From: Thermodesulfobacteriota bacterium
GTDB lineage: Bacteria > Desulfobacterota_D > UBA1144 > Nemesobacterales > UBA2774
Assembly (NCBI GenBank): GCA_040754335.1
Contig: JBFMCV010000003.1
Location: 297,356-361,355 of the forward strand
DNA length: 64,000 bases
Direction of reading: 5' to 3'
The translations under genes and the position numbers were made by a program. Within the stretch, counting starts at the first letter, position 1. The number at the start of each line of letters is the position of its first letter. The notes beneath the pieces are model-generated. The model made no database searches, was not told where the DNA came from, and was given only the letters and a program-made list of their open reading frames with translations. Below, one piece after another: positions 54,687 to 63,450 of the stretch.

Positions 54687-56123
54687 ATGAAAAAAAAGGT
54701 ACTCGTCGTAGACGACGAAGAAAGCATAAGGTGGGTGCTCGGCAAATGCCTGGAGAAGGCGGGCTACACGGTCCGTTATGCCGATAACGGGGCGAAGGCC
54801 GTCGAGAGCGCATCGTCGGAAGGTTTTTCCTCGATAATCCTCGACATCACAATGCCCGATATGAGCGGCTTCGACGTGCTGAGGGAATTCAGGTCGCGAG
54901 GGATCAATCCGCCTGTAATCATTATCACCGCTCAGAACACGGTCAAGAACGCAATAGACGCCATGAAGCAGGGCGCGTACGACTATATAGCCAAGCCGTT
55001 TGACCTCGACGAGGTCAAGCTCACCGTACAGAGGGCCATAGACAGCTACGAGAACTCGAAGAAGCTCGAGATGCTCAGGGCGGAATCCGGAGAAGCGGAT
55101 TCCCTCCAGGACATCGTCGGCAAGTCCCAGGTCATGCTCAACATATACAAGATGATAGGCAGGGTAGCCGAGCGGGACATTACGGTGCTCGTAGTCGGTG
55201 AGAGCGGGACCGGCAAGGAGCTCGTGGCGCGGGCCATACACCAGAACAGCATGAGGAGGGACGGAAAGATGGTCGCGGTCAACATAGCGGCCATTCCGAA
55301 GGAGCTCCTCGAAAGCGAGCTTTTCGGCTACGAGAAAGGAGCCTTCACAGGGGCCTCTCTCCCCAAACAGGGGAGGTTCGAGGAAGCCCACAAAGGCACT
55401 CTGCATCTCGACGAAATCGGCGACATGCCGCCCGAGCTCCAGACGAAGCTTCTCAGGATACTCGAGGAGAGGAAATTCTACAGACTCGGAAGTGAAAAAC
55501 CCACTCCCGTCGATGTCCGGATAATAGCGTCGACGAACAAGAACCTCGAGAAAGAGGTGGCCGAAGGCAGGTTCAGGGAGGACCTTTACTACAGGCTGAA
55601 CGCGATCACGATCGAGATACCGCCGCTCAGAAAAAGAATAGAAGACGTCGTGCCGCTCATCGAGCATTTCCTCAATAAATACTCGCGGGAGCTGGGCGTA
55701 GCCAAGAGGACAATATCCGACGAAGCAAAAGAGCTCGTGCTAGGCTACAGTTGGCCCGGCAACGTCAGGGAGCTTGAGAACATAATCAAACGCGTCCTCG
55801 TGCTGACGTCCGACAGCGTAATCACGAGAGAGACCCTTATCGAAGCCGCCCCCCATCTCGAAGGCAGGGCGAGGAAGGAACAGGAATCGTTCGATCAGCT
55901 CATCACCAACGAGGTCAATTTCCTTATGGAGGCCGGGGGCACGGAGACCGATGGGCATATCCACGATATAATCATCAGAAAGGTCGAGAAACCCCTCATT
56001 GAAGCCGTACTCAGGATTACTAACGGGAACAAGAAAAAGGCCGCCCAGATACTGGGCATCAACAGGAATACGCTTTCAAAAAAGATGGAAGAGCTGGGTC
56101 TCGAGGGCAAAGACACGGATTAA
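54687..56123 (+). CDS. NtrC-like sigma-54 response regulator (478 aa)
   Basis: An intact receiver (D9, D10, phosphosite D53 in ILDITMPDMSG, Thr in IITAQN, Lys in AKPFDLDE) precedes the AAA+ domain: GESGTGKELVARAI, GAFTGA, LHLDEIGDMP, RLNAITIEIPPLRKR and WPGNVRELENII. The HTH at the C-terminus is NKKKAAQILGINRNTLSKKMEELG. It activates sigma-54 promoters when phosphorylated, most likely by the kinase upstream. No rpoN gene is in view. Confidence 0.93.
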   Translation: MKKKVLVVDDEESIRWVLGKCLEKAGYTVRYADNGAKAVESASSEGFSSIILDITMPDMSGFDVLREFRSRGINPPVIIITAQNTVKNAIDAMKQGAYDYIAKPFDLDEVKLTVQRAIDSYENSKKLEMLRAESGEADSLQDIVGKSQVMLNIYKMIGRVAERDITVLVVGESGTGKELVARAIHQNSMRRDGKMVAVNIAAIPKELLESELFGYEKGAFTGASLPKQGRFEEAHKGTLHLDEIGDMPPELQTKLLRILEERKFYRLGSEKPTPVDVRIIASTNKNLEKEVAEGRFREDLYYRLNAITIEIPPLRKRIEDVVPLIEHFLNKYSRELGVAKRTISDEAKELVLGYSWPGNVRELENIIKRVLVLTSDSVITRETLIEAAPHLEGRARKEQESFDQLITNEVNFLMEAGGTETDGHIHDIIIRKVEKPLIEAVLRITNGNKKKAAQILGINRNTLSKKMEELGLEGKDTD

Positions 56124-56134
56124 TCCCGGAAGGG

Positions 56135-56809
56135 TCATGCGATCTTGTTGAGACTTTCTATGTACTCGAGCCCTTCTTTCGCCGCAGCCTGCTCGGCCTG
56201 CTTCTTGTTCCTTCCGGTCCCCTTGCCCATGCATTTTCTGCCGAGCCTGACCTCAACATGGAAACACTTGTCGTGAGGAGGCCCTTCCTCGAGCACTACC
56301 TTATACTTCGGAACCTTTTTAAACTGCCTCTGCGCGACTTCCTGGAGCCTGGTCTTATAGTCCCTGAAGATCTCCTCGTCGCCGTTAAGACAGTTCTTGA
56401 GCAGCTTCGTAACTATCCTGTAGACCTTCTTGTATCCCCCGTCGATGAATACCGCGCCTATCACCGCCTCGAACGCTCCGGCGAGGTTCGACTGCCTCTT
56501 TCTCCCTCCTGTATTCTCCTCGCCCTTCCCGAGAAGTATCTGCTTGTCTATCTTGAGCTCTTTGGCGAAATGGGCGAAATTCATGCGGCTCACTATAGCG
56601 CTCCTCATCTTGGAGAGCTTCCCCTCGGCGGCATCAGGGAAGAGATCGTACAGCACACGCGCGACAATGAAGCCCAATACGGCATCGCCCAGGAACTCCA
56701 TCCTCTCGTTGCTCTCGACGGAAGTCTCGTTGGCGTAAGAACTATGGGTTAGCGCGGTTTTAAGAAGGCTCGGGTCCTTGAATCTGTAATTGAGCTTCTT
56801 CTCGATCAT
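56135..56809 (-). CDS. rnc: Ribonuclease III (224 aa)
   Basis: Cuts double-stranded RNA in rRNA and mRNA processing. The signature NERMEFLGDAVLGFIVARVL and the second acid in GAFEAVIGAVFIDGGYKK form the catalytic site. The C-terminal dsRBD (about 150-222) has DYKTRLQEVAQRQFKKVPKY and GRNKKQAEQAAAKEGLEYI. ATG 56809 is at the right place for the family. It is convergent with the response-regulator gene. Confidence 0.96.
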   Translation of the reverse strand: MIEKKLNYRFKDPSLLKTALTHSSYANETSVESNERMEFLGDAVLGFIVARVLYDLFPDAAEGKLSKMRSAIVSRMNFAHFAKELKIDKQILLGKGEENTGGRKRQSNLAGAFEAVIGAVFIDGGYKKVYRIVTKLLKNCLNGDEEIFRDYKTRLQEVAQRQFKKVPKYKVVLEEGPPHDKCFHVEVRLGRKCMGKGTGRNKKQAEQAAAKEGLEYIESLNKIA

Positions 56810-57002
56810 GAGCTTAGAAAATTATCATCAAGAAAGACTAAAATCAACCGTCCTCGCTAGAGCCGATTATAAAATATAGTCTATACCGGAAGAGATTTAT
56901 AGGGTTAGGATTTGAAGCGAAACCGGCCTCGGAGGAAGCCGTATGGTCGAGCTTCAAATACAAGGGTGAAATCCAAACCCGTAATCGATCGTAAATATAG
57001 AG

Positions 57003-57008
57003 TATAAT
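57003..57008 (+). promoter_or_regulatory. Candidate -10 element of the SIMPL gene
   Basis: A perfect TATAAT 45 bases before ATG 57053; no good -35 at 16-18 bases. The spacer 56810-57002 shows no gene. Confidence 0.35.
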
Positions 57009-57052
57009 ACGATACGCTTCCGAGAGGCGTAATTATATAGACGAGGTGAGAA

Positions 57053-57772
57053 ATGAGTATTAGACCTGCATCCCTGTTCGCTTGTTTATTGTTAATATTT
57101 ACATTAGGTTACAACTCAAGTGCCCAGGACGGCCAGAATGGTAAACGCACCCTGAGCGTTACAGGGAACGGCAAGGCCGACGCAGCCCCGGACGTCGCGT
57201 ATCTGACCCTTTCCGTCGAGACACTCGCGAAAAACGCTTCCCGGGCGGTCAAGGAAAACGCGGAGACGACCGATAAGGTCATACAGGTGATAAAAGCCAA
57301 GCTCGGCAAAAACGACAAGCTCTCAACGGCCGGATACAGCCTGGCACCCGTCTATGAATACAACAACCAGACGAGCAAATCCGAGTTCAAGGGGTACAGG
57401 GCAAGTAACAGGATCATCGTCGAAGCCCATAACCTGAAAGAGATAGGTACCATTATCGACGCCACAGCCGAGGCGGGACTCAACAACATAGACAGTCTCT
57501 CGTTCGAGACCACGAAGAGGGACGAATTCAGGAGGCAGGCGCTCACCCAGGCAGTGAACGACGCAAAGACGACCGCCGAGACCTTGGCCAAGGCGGCGGG
57601 CGTCAAGATAACCAGGATACTCCAGCTTTCACCGTCTTTCGATTACCCCGTGCCGGTGTACAGGGACTACGCCCTCGCCAAGGAAGCCGCACCTGCGGCT
57701 CCTCCCACGCCCATAGAGCCCGGGGATATATCCGTGAGCGCATCCGTAAACATAGTGTTCGAGATAGAGTGA
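57053..57772 (+). CDS. SIMPL-domain (DUF541) exported protein (239 aa)
   Basis: A signal peptide (residues 1-24, LFACLLLIFTLGYNSSAQ) sends it outside. The mature part starts RTLSVTGNGKADAAPDVAYLTLSVET, the typical DUF541 opening, with FKGYRASNRIIVEAHNLKEIGTIID, LSFETTKRDEFRRQALTQAV and a final ISVSASVNIVFEIE. Family members include E. coli YggE, linked to oxidative stress; the biochemical role is unknown. Ribosome site GAGGTGAG precedes ATG. Confidence 0.9.
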   Translation: MSIRPASLFACLLLIFTLGYNSSAQDGQNGKRTLSVTGNGKADAAPDVAYLTLSVETLAKNASRAVKENAETTDKVIQVIKAKLGKNDKLSTAGYSLAPVYEYNNQTSKSEFKGYRASNRIIVEAHNLKEIGTIIDATAEAGLNNIDSLSFETTKRDEFRRQALTQAVNDAKTTAETLAKAAGVKITRILQLSPSFDYPVPVYRDYALAKEAAPAAPPTPIEPGDISVSASVNIVFEIE

Positions 57773-57776
57773 CGGG

Positions 57777-58118
57777 TCAGTCCCCCGAGCGGCATTCCTC
57801 ACAGCTGCAAAGCTCTCGAAGGAATTCGTACGTATAAATTCCCGTATCGTGCTTGTCGTTCCAGCAGAACTTGAACGCGTATTGCCCGACGGGCTCGATG
57901 CTCAGGGGCTTGATCGAGACGGATTTCACCCTGAGCGGTATCGTTTTCTTGAAAGGGAGCCTGCCGTCCTTGCTCGTCTTTCTAAGCTGTCTGCACGTGG
58001 CGCACGGGCACTCCTGTCTCAGGTCTTCGTAAAGATAGATGCTCTCGTGACCGTCGTCCCACATAATACGCAGCGCCGTATCGCTGAACTCTGATATATC
58101 CGCGGGCTTGTATTTCAT
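57777..58118 (-). CDS. DUF971-family protein (113 aa)
   Basis: Resembles the N-terminal domain of gamma-butyrobetaine hydroxylase as a stand-alone: LRIMWDDGHESIYLYEDLRQ, CPCATCRQ and GIYTYEFLRELCSCEEC. The two Cys pairs suggest a zinc or Fe-S site. Such proteins occur near Fe-S biogenesis genes in many bacteria, but the function is not established. Its stop is four bases from the SIMPL stop (convergent). Confidence 0.85.
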   Translation of the reverse strand: MKYKPADISEFSDTALRIMWDDGHESIYLYEDLRQECPCATCRQLRKTSKDGRLPFKKTIPLRVKSVSIKPLSIEPVGQYAFKFCWNDKHDTGIYTYEFLRELCSCEECRSGD

Positions 58119-58235
58119 CTCTCTGTCCCCTCAGGCGGCATATATGAATCGTGCTCCTATATTGTACCGAATTGCGCTGAAATTGACTCCCTACACTGCG
58201 AATATTGAACAAACGCCCGGCATGATTCCGTTTCG

Positions 58236-58265
58236 TTGACATAATTTATACGGAAATTGTATAAT
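58236..58265 (+). promoter_or_regulatory. Consensus sigma-70 promoter giving a leaderless start
   Basis: TTGACA (58236-58241) and TATAAT (58260-58265) are both perfect, spaced by 18. Transcription would begin about 58272-58275, at or next to ATG 58275, so the message should have almost no leader. Confidence 0.75.
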
Positions 58266-58274
58266 CCTTTCCAG

Positions 58275-59027
58275 ATGAAAAAGGACGTCGCGGGGACGGT
58301 AGCGGAATGGATAAGGGAGGCACGGAAGATCGTAGTGCTTACGGGATATGACCTTTCAGCCGAGTGCGGGCTCCCGGATTTCTCGGACCCGAGGCTTAAC
58401 CCTCACATAAGGGATTTCCGGGAGAGCAGGGACGTAAGGGCCGGGTACTGGAAGAAGATCATGGAGATATACCCCTCCCTCGTCAGCGCAGAGCCGGGCC
58501 CGGGGCACCGGGCGTTAGCCGAACTCGAGCTGCTCGGGAACCTCGACTGCATATTCACCCAGAGCACGGACGGTCTGCACCGGAAGGCCGGGAGCACGAC
58601 GGTCATAGAGCTCAACAGCAGCATCCTGTGGATCACCTGCCCAAGCTGCGGCAAGGATTACTCGATAGACGAGATCGCGGGGATGCTGGAAAAAGGCTCC
58701 ATTGTGCCTGTATGCAGGGAATGCGGGAGCGACCAGCTGAAACCGGCGATCTCTTTCCCCGGACAGCCGCCGCCCCATTGGGAAGCCCGTGAGGCGTGGA
58801 TGAGGCTACACAGCGCCGACCTCTTTCTCATCTCAGGCGCATCGCTCGAAAACGAGCCCGTTGCATCATACCCCTTCCTCGCCAAGGACAATAACGCCAA
58901 GGTAGTCATCATAAGCGAGAAGGAAGGCCCTGCAGACGACTACGTAGACGCGGTCATATACGGCAAGCCGGGTCAGGTGCTGGCCCACATTTTAAAAAAG
59001 GTGAAGGAGAGCATTACCATCTCCTGA
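58275..59027 (+). CDS. Sirtuin-fold (Sir2) protein lacking catalytic residues (250 aa)
   Basis: The overall order is that of bacterial sirtuins: an NAD-loop region at 22-35, DGLHRKAGS at 99-107, four zinc Cys (C122, C125, C147, C150), KPAISFPGQPPP and a SGASLENEPVASYP end. Key residues differ: the GAGIS loop reads TGYDLS (23-28), TQN is TQS (95-97) and the catalytic His of the ELHGS motif is N114 (IELNSSI). Deacylation as in known Sir2 enzymes is unlikely, while NAD or ADP-ribose binding remains possible. Start at ATG 58275: the earlier TTG (58257) lies before the -10 element and no ribosome site precedes either. Confidence 0.8.
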   Translation: MKKDVAGTVAEWIREARKIVVLTGYDLSAECGLPDFSDPRLNPHIRDFRESRDVRAGYWKKIMEIYPSLVSAEPGPGHRALAELELLGNLDCIFTQSTDGLHRKAGSTTVIELNSSILWITCPSCGKDYSIDEIAGMLEKGSIVPVCRECGSDQLKPAISFPGQPPPHWEAREAWMRLHSADLFLISGASLENEPVASYPFLAKDNNAKVVIISEKEGPADDYVDAVIYGKPGQVLAHILKKVKESITIS

Positions 59028-59099
59028 CCGGTAACGGTATAATAAGTACTCCTGAAACCCGTCCGCGACACCATACTACAGGACAACCCGAGGAGAACC

Positions 59100-60584
59100 A
59101 TGGCTGAGGAAAAACCGCAGGTTCCAGAAATCGAAAGATACGTTTCGAATACGGACAGGGACATCTATACGGTGAGCAACATTCCCGAAGAGGTCGTCGC
59201 CGTTATATTCGCATACGTGAGCAGGAGTCCCAAGGGGTTCAGGGAGAATATAGGGACCGTCATCCAGGAAGAGGAGTTAGGTAGAGAGAGGGCTGCGAAG
59301 TTCCACGAAAAGTGGGTGCTAAATTACGGCCACGCCTCGGTCGCGGAGCACGCCGCAGTGCACGTCGGCATCGAGCGTGTATCCAGGCTTTTCTCCTCCA
59401 TACTCGAGCTCTCGAACGAATACCTCTCGTTCACCGAATATTCGCAGAGATACCAGAGGCCGTCGAGAGGTGATTTTTATGTGCCGCGGGAGCTGGAGCA
59501 AAACCCGGCGCTCGGGAACGATTATCTGAAACTCAATGACGAACTTTATTCCACATACTCGAATCTCAACGAAAGGCTGCTTGAATATTTAAAGAGCGCC
59601 GAGCCCGCTCCCGAGGGAACGGACGAGAAGGCGCACCTGAGGGCGCTCGAAAAAATCGCGTTCGAGGACGCACGGTACGCGCTCACTCTGGCCACTTTCA
59701 CGAACCTCGGCATGACGGCGAACGCGAGAGCGATAGAGGACTCGCTCACGAAGCTTCTCTCGAACAAGTACGAAGAGGTCAGGCGGAGGGCGGAGGAGAT
59801 AAAGGACGAGGTCAGGTTCTCTGTCCCCACGCTCGTAAAATACGCCAACGAAAACAGGTATATAAAAGAGACGAGGGAAGAGCTCGCAAGCACAGCAGAA
59901 TCAATGCTAGGGCGGGACATTCAGCGGCGGTCGAACGAGGGCTCAGCCGTCAGCCTCATCGACTGGACCGGTAAGGACTCCCCGAATCCGGAAGAGACGG
60001 CAATCGATAAAATGATCAGAGCAATACTGTTCGAGCACTCGGATTCGGGCTGCGATGAGATCGATAAAGCTCTCCGCGGACAAAACCTCGCGGGCAGGCT
60101 CGGCATATTGAAGAAATCGCTCGAGAGGCTCGGGAAATACGACAATCCCGTGAACGCACTCAGGCTCGTCCGGTACGAGGCCGAGTTCGTCATAAGCGAG
60201 GCGTGCTGGCACCAGCTGCTCAGGCACAGAAAGACGGACTGGATCTACAAGGACCCTTCTGTGTCGCACGGCATTACCATTCCGCCCAATATAGGAAAAG
60301 CGGGGGTTTCCGGGATGCTCGCGGAAGCGGCTGAGAAAAGCGAGAGGCTTTACAATAAGCTTATGAACGAGGGTCTGACGGAGACGGCAAGCTACGTAGT
60401 GACTAACGCGCACCAGAGACGTGTCATCGGCAGCTTCGATCTCTGGGAGCTCTATCACCTTATAAATTTGAGGATGTCCGCAGGGGCGCAGTGGGATATC
60501 AAGAACGTAACCGGTATGCTCGCGAAAGAGATAGGCAGGCATCATCCGAACCTCGTCGCCCCCGCGCTCAAGAGGGTAAATTAG
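59100..60584 (+). CDS. ThyX-family (flavin-dependent thymidylate synthase) two-part protein (494 aa)
   Basis: Two ThyX-like halves are fused. The N-terminal half (about 30-250) has NYGHASVAEHAAVHVGIERVSR and EYLSFTEYSQRYQRP, the SxRY part of the ThyX site, but not the RHR. The C-terminal half (about 340-494) has EACWHQLLRHRKTDWIYKDPS with RHR near 375-377, then SYVVTNAHQRRVIGSFD and a final block with MSAGAQWDIKNV. ThyX makes dTMP from dUMP with FAD, normally as a 220-300 residue tetramer. Proteins of this double length exist but are less studied. Strong ribosome site GAGGAG before ATG; possible TATAAT at 59038. Confidence 0.8.
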   Translation: MAEEKPQVPEIERYVSNTDRDIYTVSNIPEEVVAVIFAYVSRSPKGFRENIGTVIQEEELGRERAAKFHEKWVLNYGHASVAEHAAVHVGIERVSRLFSSILELSNEYLSFTEYSQRYQRPSRGDFYVPRELEQNPALGNDYLKLNDELYSTYSNLNERLLEYLKSAEPAPEGTDEKAHLRALEKIAFEDARYALTLATFTNLGMTANARAIEDSLTKLLSNKYEEVRRRAEEIKDEVRFSVPTLVKYANENRYIKETREELASTAESMLGRDIQRRSNEGSAVSLIDWTGKDSPNPEETAIDKMIRAILFEHSDSGCDEIDKALRGQNLAGRLGILKKSLERLGKYDNPVNALRLVRYEAEFVISEACWHQLLRHRKTDWIYKDPSVSHGITIPPNIGKAGVSGMLAEAAEKSERLYNKLMNEGLTETASYVVTNAHQRRVIGSFDLWELYHLINLRMSAGAQWDIKNVTGMLAKEIGRHHPNLVAPALKRVN

Positions 60585-60623
60585 ATTCGAACATTCACGT
60601 CACTAATTCAGAGTGACCCCAAT

Positions 60624-61121
60624 ATGGCAAACCAGGAGCACGTGACGATAATTAAAAAAGGGGCCGACGAGTGGAACAGGTGGAGGAAAGAGAACCCGGA
60701 CTTGAAGCCCGACCTCTCATGGGCGAACCTCACAGGGGCGGATCTCGGCGGCATCAATCTCGAAGACGCGAACATGAAGCTCGCGTTCTGCAAGGGATCG
60801 AAACTAATTGGAGCAAGGCTCACCCACGCTACATTATTCGGAACGAATTTCGAGGGAGCGAACCTGGCAGGCGCCACACTGGAAGGGGCTACGCTCGAAG
60901 GGGCGCATCTCATAAAAGCCGATCTCTCGGGAGCTAATTTCAGAGGGGTAAATTTTAAACTGGCCAACCTTCAGGATGCTGTGCTCGAAGGCGCTGACCT
61001 GACAGGATGCGCGAAGTTGAGTGCGGACCAACTCTCGGCCGCGAAAACACTGCGCAATGCGAAGCTCGACCCCGCGCTTTTAAATGAGGTGTCGAATAAG
61101 CGCCCGGAGCTTTTCCGGTAG
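60624..61121 (+). CDS. Pentapeptide-repeat protein (165 aa)
   Basis: From about residue 34 the sequence follows the A(D/N)LxG pattern: ANLTGADLGGINLEDANMK, then ATLFGTNFEGANLAGATLEG, AHLIKADLSGANFRG and AVLEGADLTGC. This repeat folds into a square beta-helix that can mimic DNA. Residues 1-33 (EHVTIIKKGADEWNRWRKEN) are the common N-terminal cap of the family. The role is unknown. Confidence 0.9.
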   Translation: MANQEHVTIIKKGADEWNRWRKENPDLKPDLSWANLTGADLGGINLEDANMKLAFCKGSKLIGARLTHATLFGTNFEGANLAGATLEGATLEGAHLIKADLSGANFRGVNFKLANLQDAVLEGADLTGCAKLSADQLSAAKTLRNAKLDPALLNEVSNKRPELFR

Positions 61122-61189
61122 ACCGATGCCTTGCCCCGAAGGCAGGCTTTCCTTGACTATTCCCCACCCATCCAAAATACTACATCCTA

Positions 61190-62359
61190 ATGGAAGATAG
61201 CCCGTCTTTTCAGGAATTATTTAAATCACAGATATATTCCGTTTCCGAGCTCAACGCCAGGATCAAGGAGACGATAGAAGATGAGCTCGGGTTCGAGTAC
61301 GTGTGGGTCACAGGCGAGATTTCTAACTTCAAAGGCAACTACACGAGCGGGCACTGGTATTTCTCGCTCAAGGACGCCTCGAGCCAGATATCAGCCGTCT
61401 GTTTCAAATGGGCGAACCAGGCGATAAAATTCGTCCCCGAGAACGGCATGGAGGTCATTTGCTCGGGGCTCGTAGGGGTTTACGAAAAACAAGGAGTTTA
61501 CCAGCTGAACGTGAGGGATATGGAGCCGAAGGGAGTCGGCGCCGAGGCCCTCGCGCTCGAGCAGCTCCGGGAGAAGCTCCTGTCAGAAGGCCTGTTCAAC
61601 GTTGAGAGAAAGCGCCCTCTGCCCTTCCTCCCCCGGAGGATCGGCATAGTAACCTCCCCGACCGGAGCCGCGGTAAAAGACATTTTGAAGGTCCTCGACA
61701 GCAGGTTCCCTAACCTCGAAATACTCATCTCCCCGGCGAGGGTCCAGGGGGACGAGGCGCCAAAGGAAATAATCTCGTCACTGAACAAACTTTACAGGCT
61801 CCCCGGCATCGACCTCATCATACTCGCGAGGGGCGGAGGCTCAAAAGAAGATTTAAGAGCATTCAACGACGAGGCGCTCGCGAGGGAGATTGCGAAGTCC
61901 CCCGTCCCTGTCGTGTCCGCCGTGGGACACGAGATCGACGTCACGATCGCTGACCTCGTCGCCGACATGAGGGCGGCAACACCGTCAAACGCGGCGGAGA
62001 TCGTCGTCAGGGAAAAGGCGGAGCTCCTTCAGGATCTGGCGGAGCTCAAGGCCAAATTAGCTTTCGCTCTGCTTAACCGGGTCGAGTTCCATGCGAGGGA
62101 AACAGACCAGATGCAGTCGGACATGGTAAGGCTGTTTCAGATAAAGATCGATAACGCGGTATCGGAGACGGGCGCCCTCGCCGGCAAGCTCGACGCGCTC
62201 AGCCCGCTCAAGGTGCTCGATCGCGGATACAGCATCACGTACAAGCTCCCGTCCATGAAGACCGTCAAGGACTCGAAAGAGCTCGCGCGCGGGGACAAGG
62301 TCCTGATCGCTTTTAATAAGGGAAAGGCCAGATGCTCGGTCACCGAAACCGAAGATTAA
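61190..62359 (+). CDS. xseA: Exodeoxyribonuclease VII large subunit (389 aa)
   Basis: Degrades single-stranded DNA. The N-terminal OB fold (about 15-110) has YSVSELNARIKETIEDELGF and VWVTGEISNFKGNYTSGHWYF-type sequence. The catalytic domain shows RIGIVTSPTGAAVKDIL, ILISPARVQGDEAPKEI, LIILARGGGSKEDLRAFNDEALA and VVSAVGHEIDVTIADLVADMRAATPS. The C-terminal helix part is short. The small subunit gene xseB is not adjacent. The stop overlaps the end of the convergent gene by four bases. Confidence 0.95.
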   Translation: MEDSPSFQELFKSQIYSVSELNARIKETIEDELGFEYVWVTGEISNFKGNYTSGHWYFSLKDASSQISAVCFKWANQAIKFVPENGMEVICSGLVGVYEKQGVYQLNVRDMEPKGVGAEALALEQLREKLLSEGLFNVERKRPLPFLPRRIGIVTSPTGAAVKDILKVLDSRFPNLEILISPARVQGDEAPKEIISSLNKLYRLPGIDLIILARGGGSKEDLRAFNDEALAREIAKSPVPVVSAVGHEIDVTIADLVADMRAATPSNAAEIVVREKAELLQDLAELKAKLAFALLNRVEFHARETDQMQSDMVRLFQIKIDNAVSETGALAGKLDALSPLKVLDRGYSITYKLPSMKTVKDSKELARGDKVLIAFNKGKARCSVTETED

Positions 62360-63369
62360 CCGAGCAGATTGTTGAACTCGGTGATTTCTATAAGACTGGC
62401 GCCTGTGCTTCTAAGAAGAGTTCCGGTCTCGCCTCCGGGGATAGAGTCCGTCAGGATGAGCTTCACCCTGTTTCCCAGGTCCGTCAGGATCTTTTTGCCC
62501 GGCTGCCGCCCGTTTAAAACCGAAAGGGATTTCCTGCACAACTCCTCAAGACCCGATTTGGTCTCGAACAATACAGTAGGCATCACCTCGACTATATCCT
62601 GATAAAAATCCTTCCTGCCTTCGGCAACCGCAGCCCTGCTGCCCTGATAAAGTGTGAGGTAATTTACAAATTTCGCGAAGGGGCTAGCCTCCGTCATATA
62701 AGAAAACGACTGGTCTTCGGCGTTGAGCCGAGGACACCTGAGGGAGACGTTGCCGAGAGACTCCATCAAATCACCCTCCGATACCTCCACAGTACGCGCG
62801 TTATCCGCACCCGGTGGGAGAAACAATGCAGCAGGATTGTCGGGCGATATATTTTTATATATACCGGCGAGCTCGTCCTCGAGCTTCTTCCTTTTCATCA
62901 ATCCGAACTTGAGAACGGCTTTGAAGTTTAGCACCCTGTCGTTCGTTATCCCGGCATCAGGGTAGACAATGATTCTGCCGACGCTCCCGAGAGCAGAAAG
63001 GGAGCCCAAAACACCTTCCGCCGCTGCTCCCTGCTCGAGGAATACTAACCTCGGACGAAGCTCATTAGCGACCTCTATGATCCTCTCAGGCTTTTCGTCA
63101 GGGGACATCGGAATGACCAGTCCCCCAAGATGCAATACCGCGATCTCCGAAGAGATGGCTTCGAGCCTGTTCGAGGAGACCACGAGCGCCCCGTCCCCCC
63201 TGGCGAATCCGAGATCAAGCAGGAAAGCCGCTATATTCTTCACTTTACGGTCGAAATCGAGCCAGGTAATTTGTTTCCAGCTCCAGCCGTCGCGCCTCTG
63301 GTAGAGGAGCCTGGTCCCGTGCTCCTTTACTCGATTTTGCAGGAGTTCTGGTATAGTCTTTTCGCTCAT
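62356..63369 (-). CDS. Truncated acyl-CoA-synthetase-like (ANL superfamily) protein (337 aa)
   Basis: The first 120 residues match AMP-dependent acyl-CoA synthetases: TIPELLQNRVKEHGTRLLYQRRDGWSWKQITWLDFDRKV-type start, LGFARGDGALVVSSNRLEAISSEIAVLHLGGLVIPM. At the P-loop site, where YTSGTTGxPKG is expected, the sequence is LFLPPGADNARTVEVSEGDL, without Ser/Thr/Gly/Lys. The usual ATP/AMP motifs (YGxTE, GD, Lys near the C-terminus) are absent and the protein ends about 250 residues early. Enzymatic adenylation is unlikely. It reads as a diverged, still open frame rather than a recent pseudogene. Confidence 0.7.
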   Translation of the reverse strand: MSEKTIPELLQNRVKEHGTRLLYQRRDGWSWKQITWLDFDRKVKNIAAFLLDLGFARGDGALVVSSNRLEAISSEIAVLHLGGLVIPMSPDEKPERIIEVANELRPRLVFLEQGAAAEGVLGSLSALGSVGRIIVYPDAGITNDRVLNFKAVLKFGLMKRKKLEDELAGIYKNISPDNPAALFLPPGADNARTVEVSEGDLMESLGNVSLRCPRLNAEDQSFSYMTEASPFAKFVNYLTLYQGSRAAVAEGRKDFYQDIVEVMPTVLFETKSGLEELCRKSLSVLNGRQPGKKILTDLGNRVKLILTDSIPGGETGTLLRSTGASLIEITEFNNLLG

Positions 63370-63450
63370 CAGTCTTTACCGTGAGTGACGTACAAATATG
63401 CTCATCCGGACTGAGTGTAAAATATACTCTAAAACTGGCAGTTTAAAACC

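Noticed and set aside
58257-58275. TTG start for the sirtuin-like gene
   Set aside because: It lies upstream of the TATAAT element and thus before the predicted transcript start.
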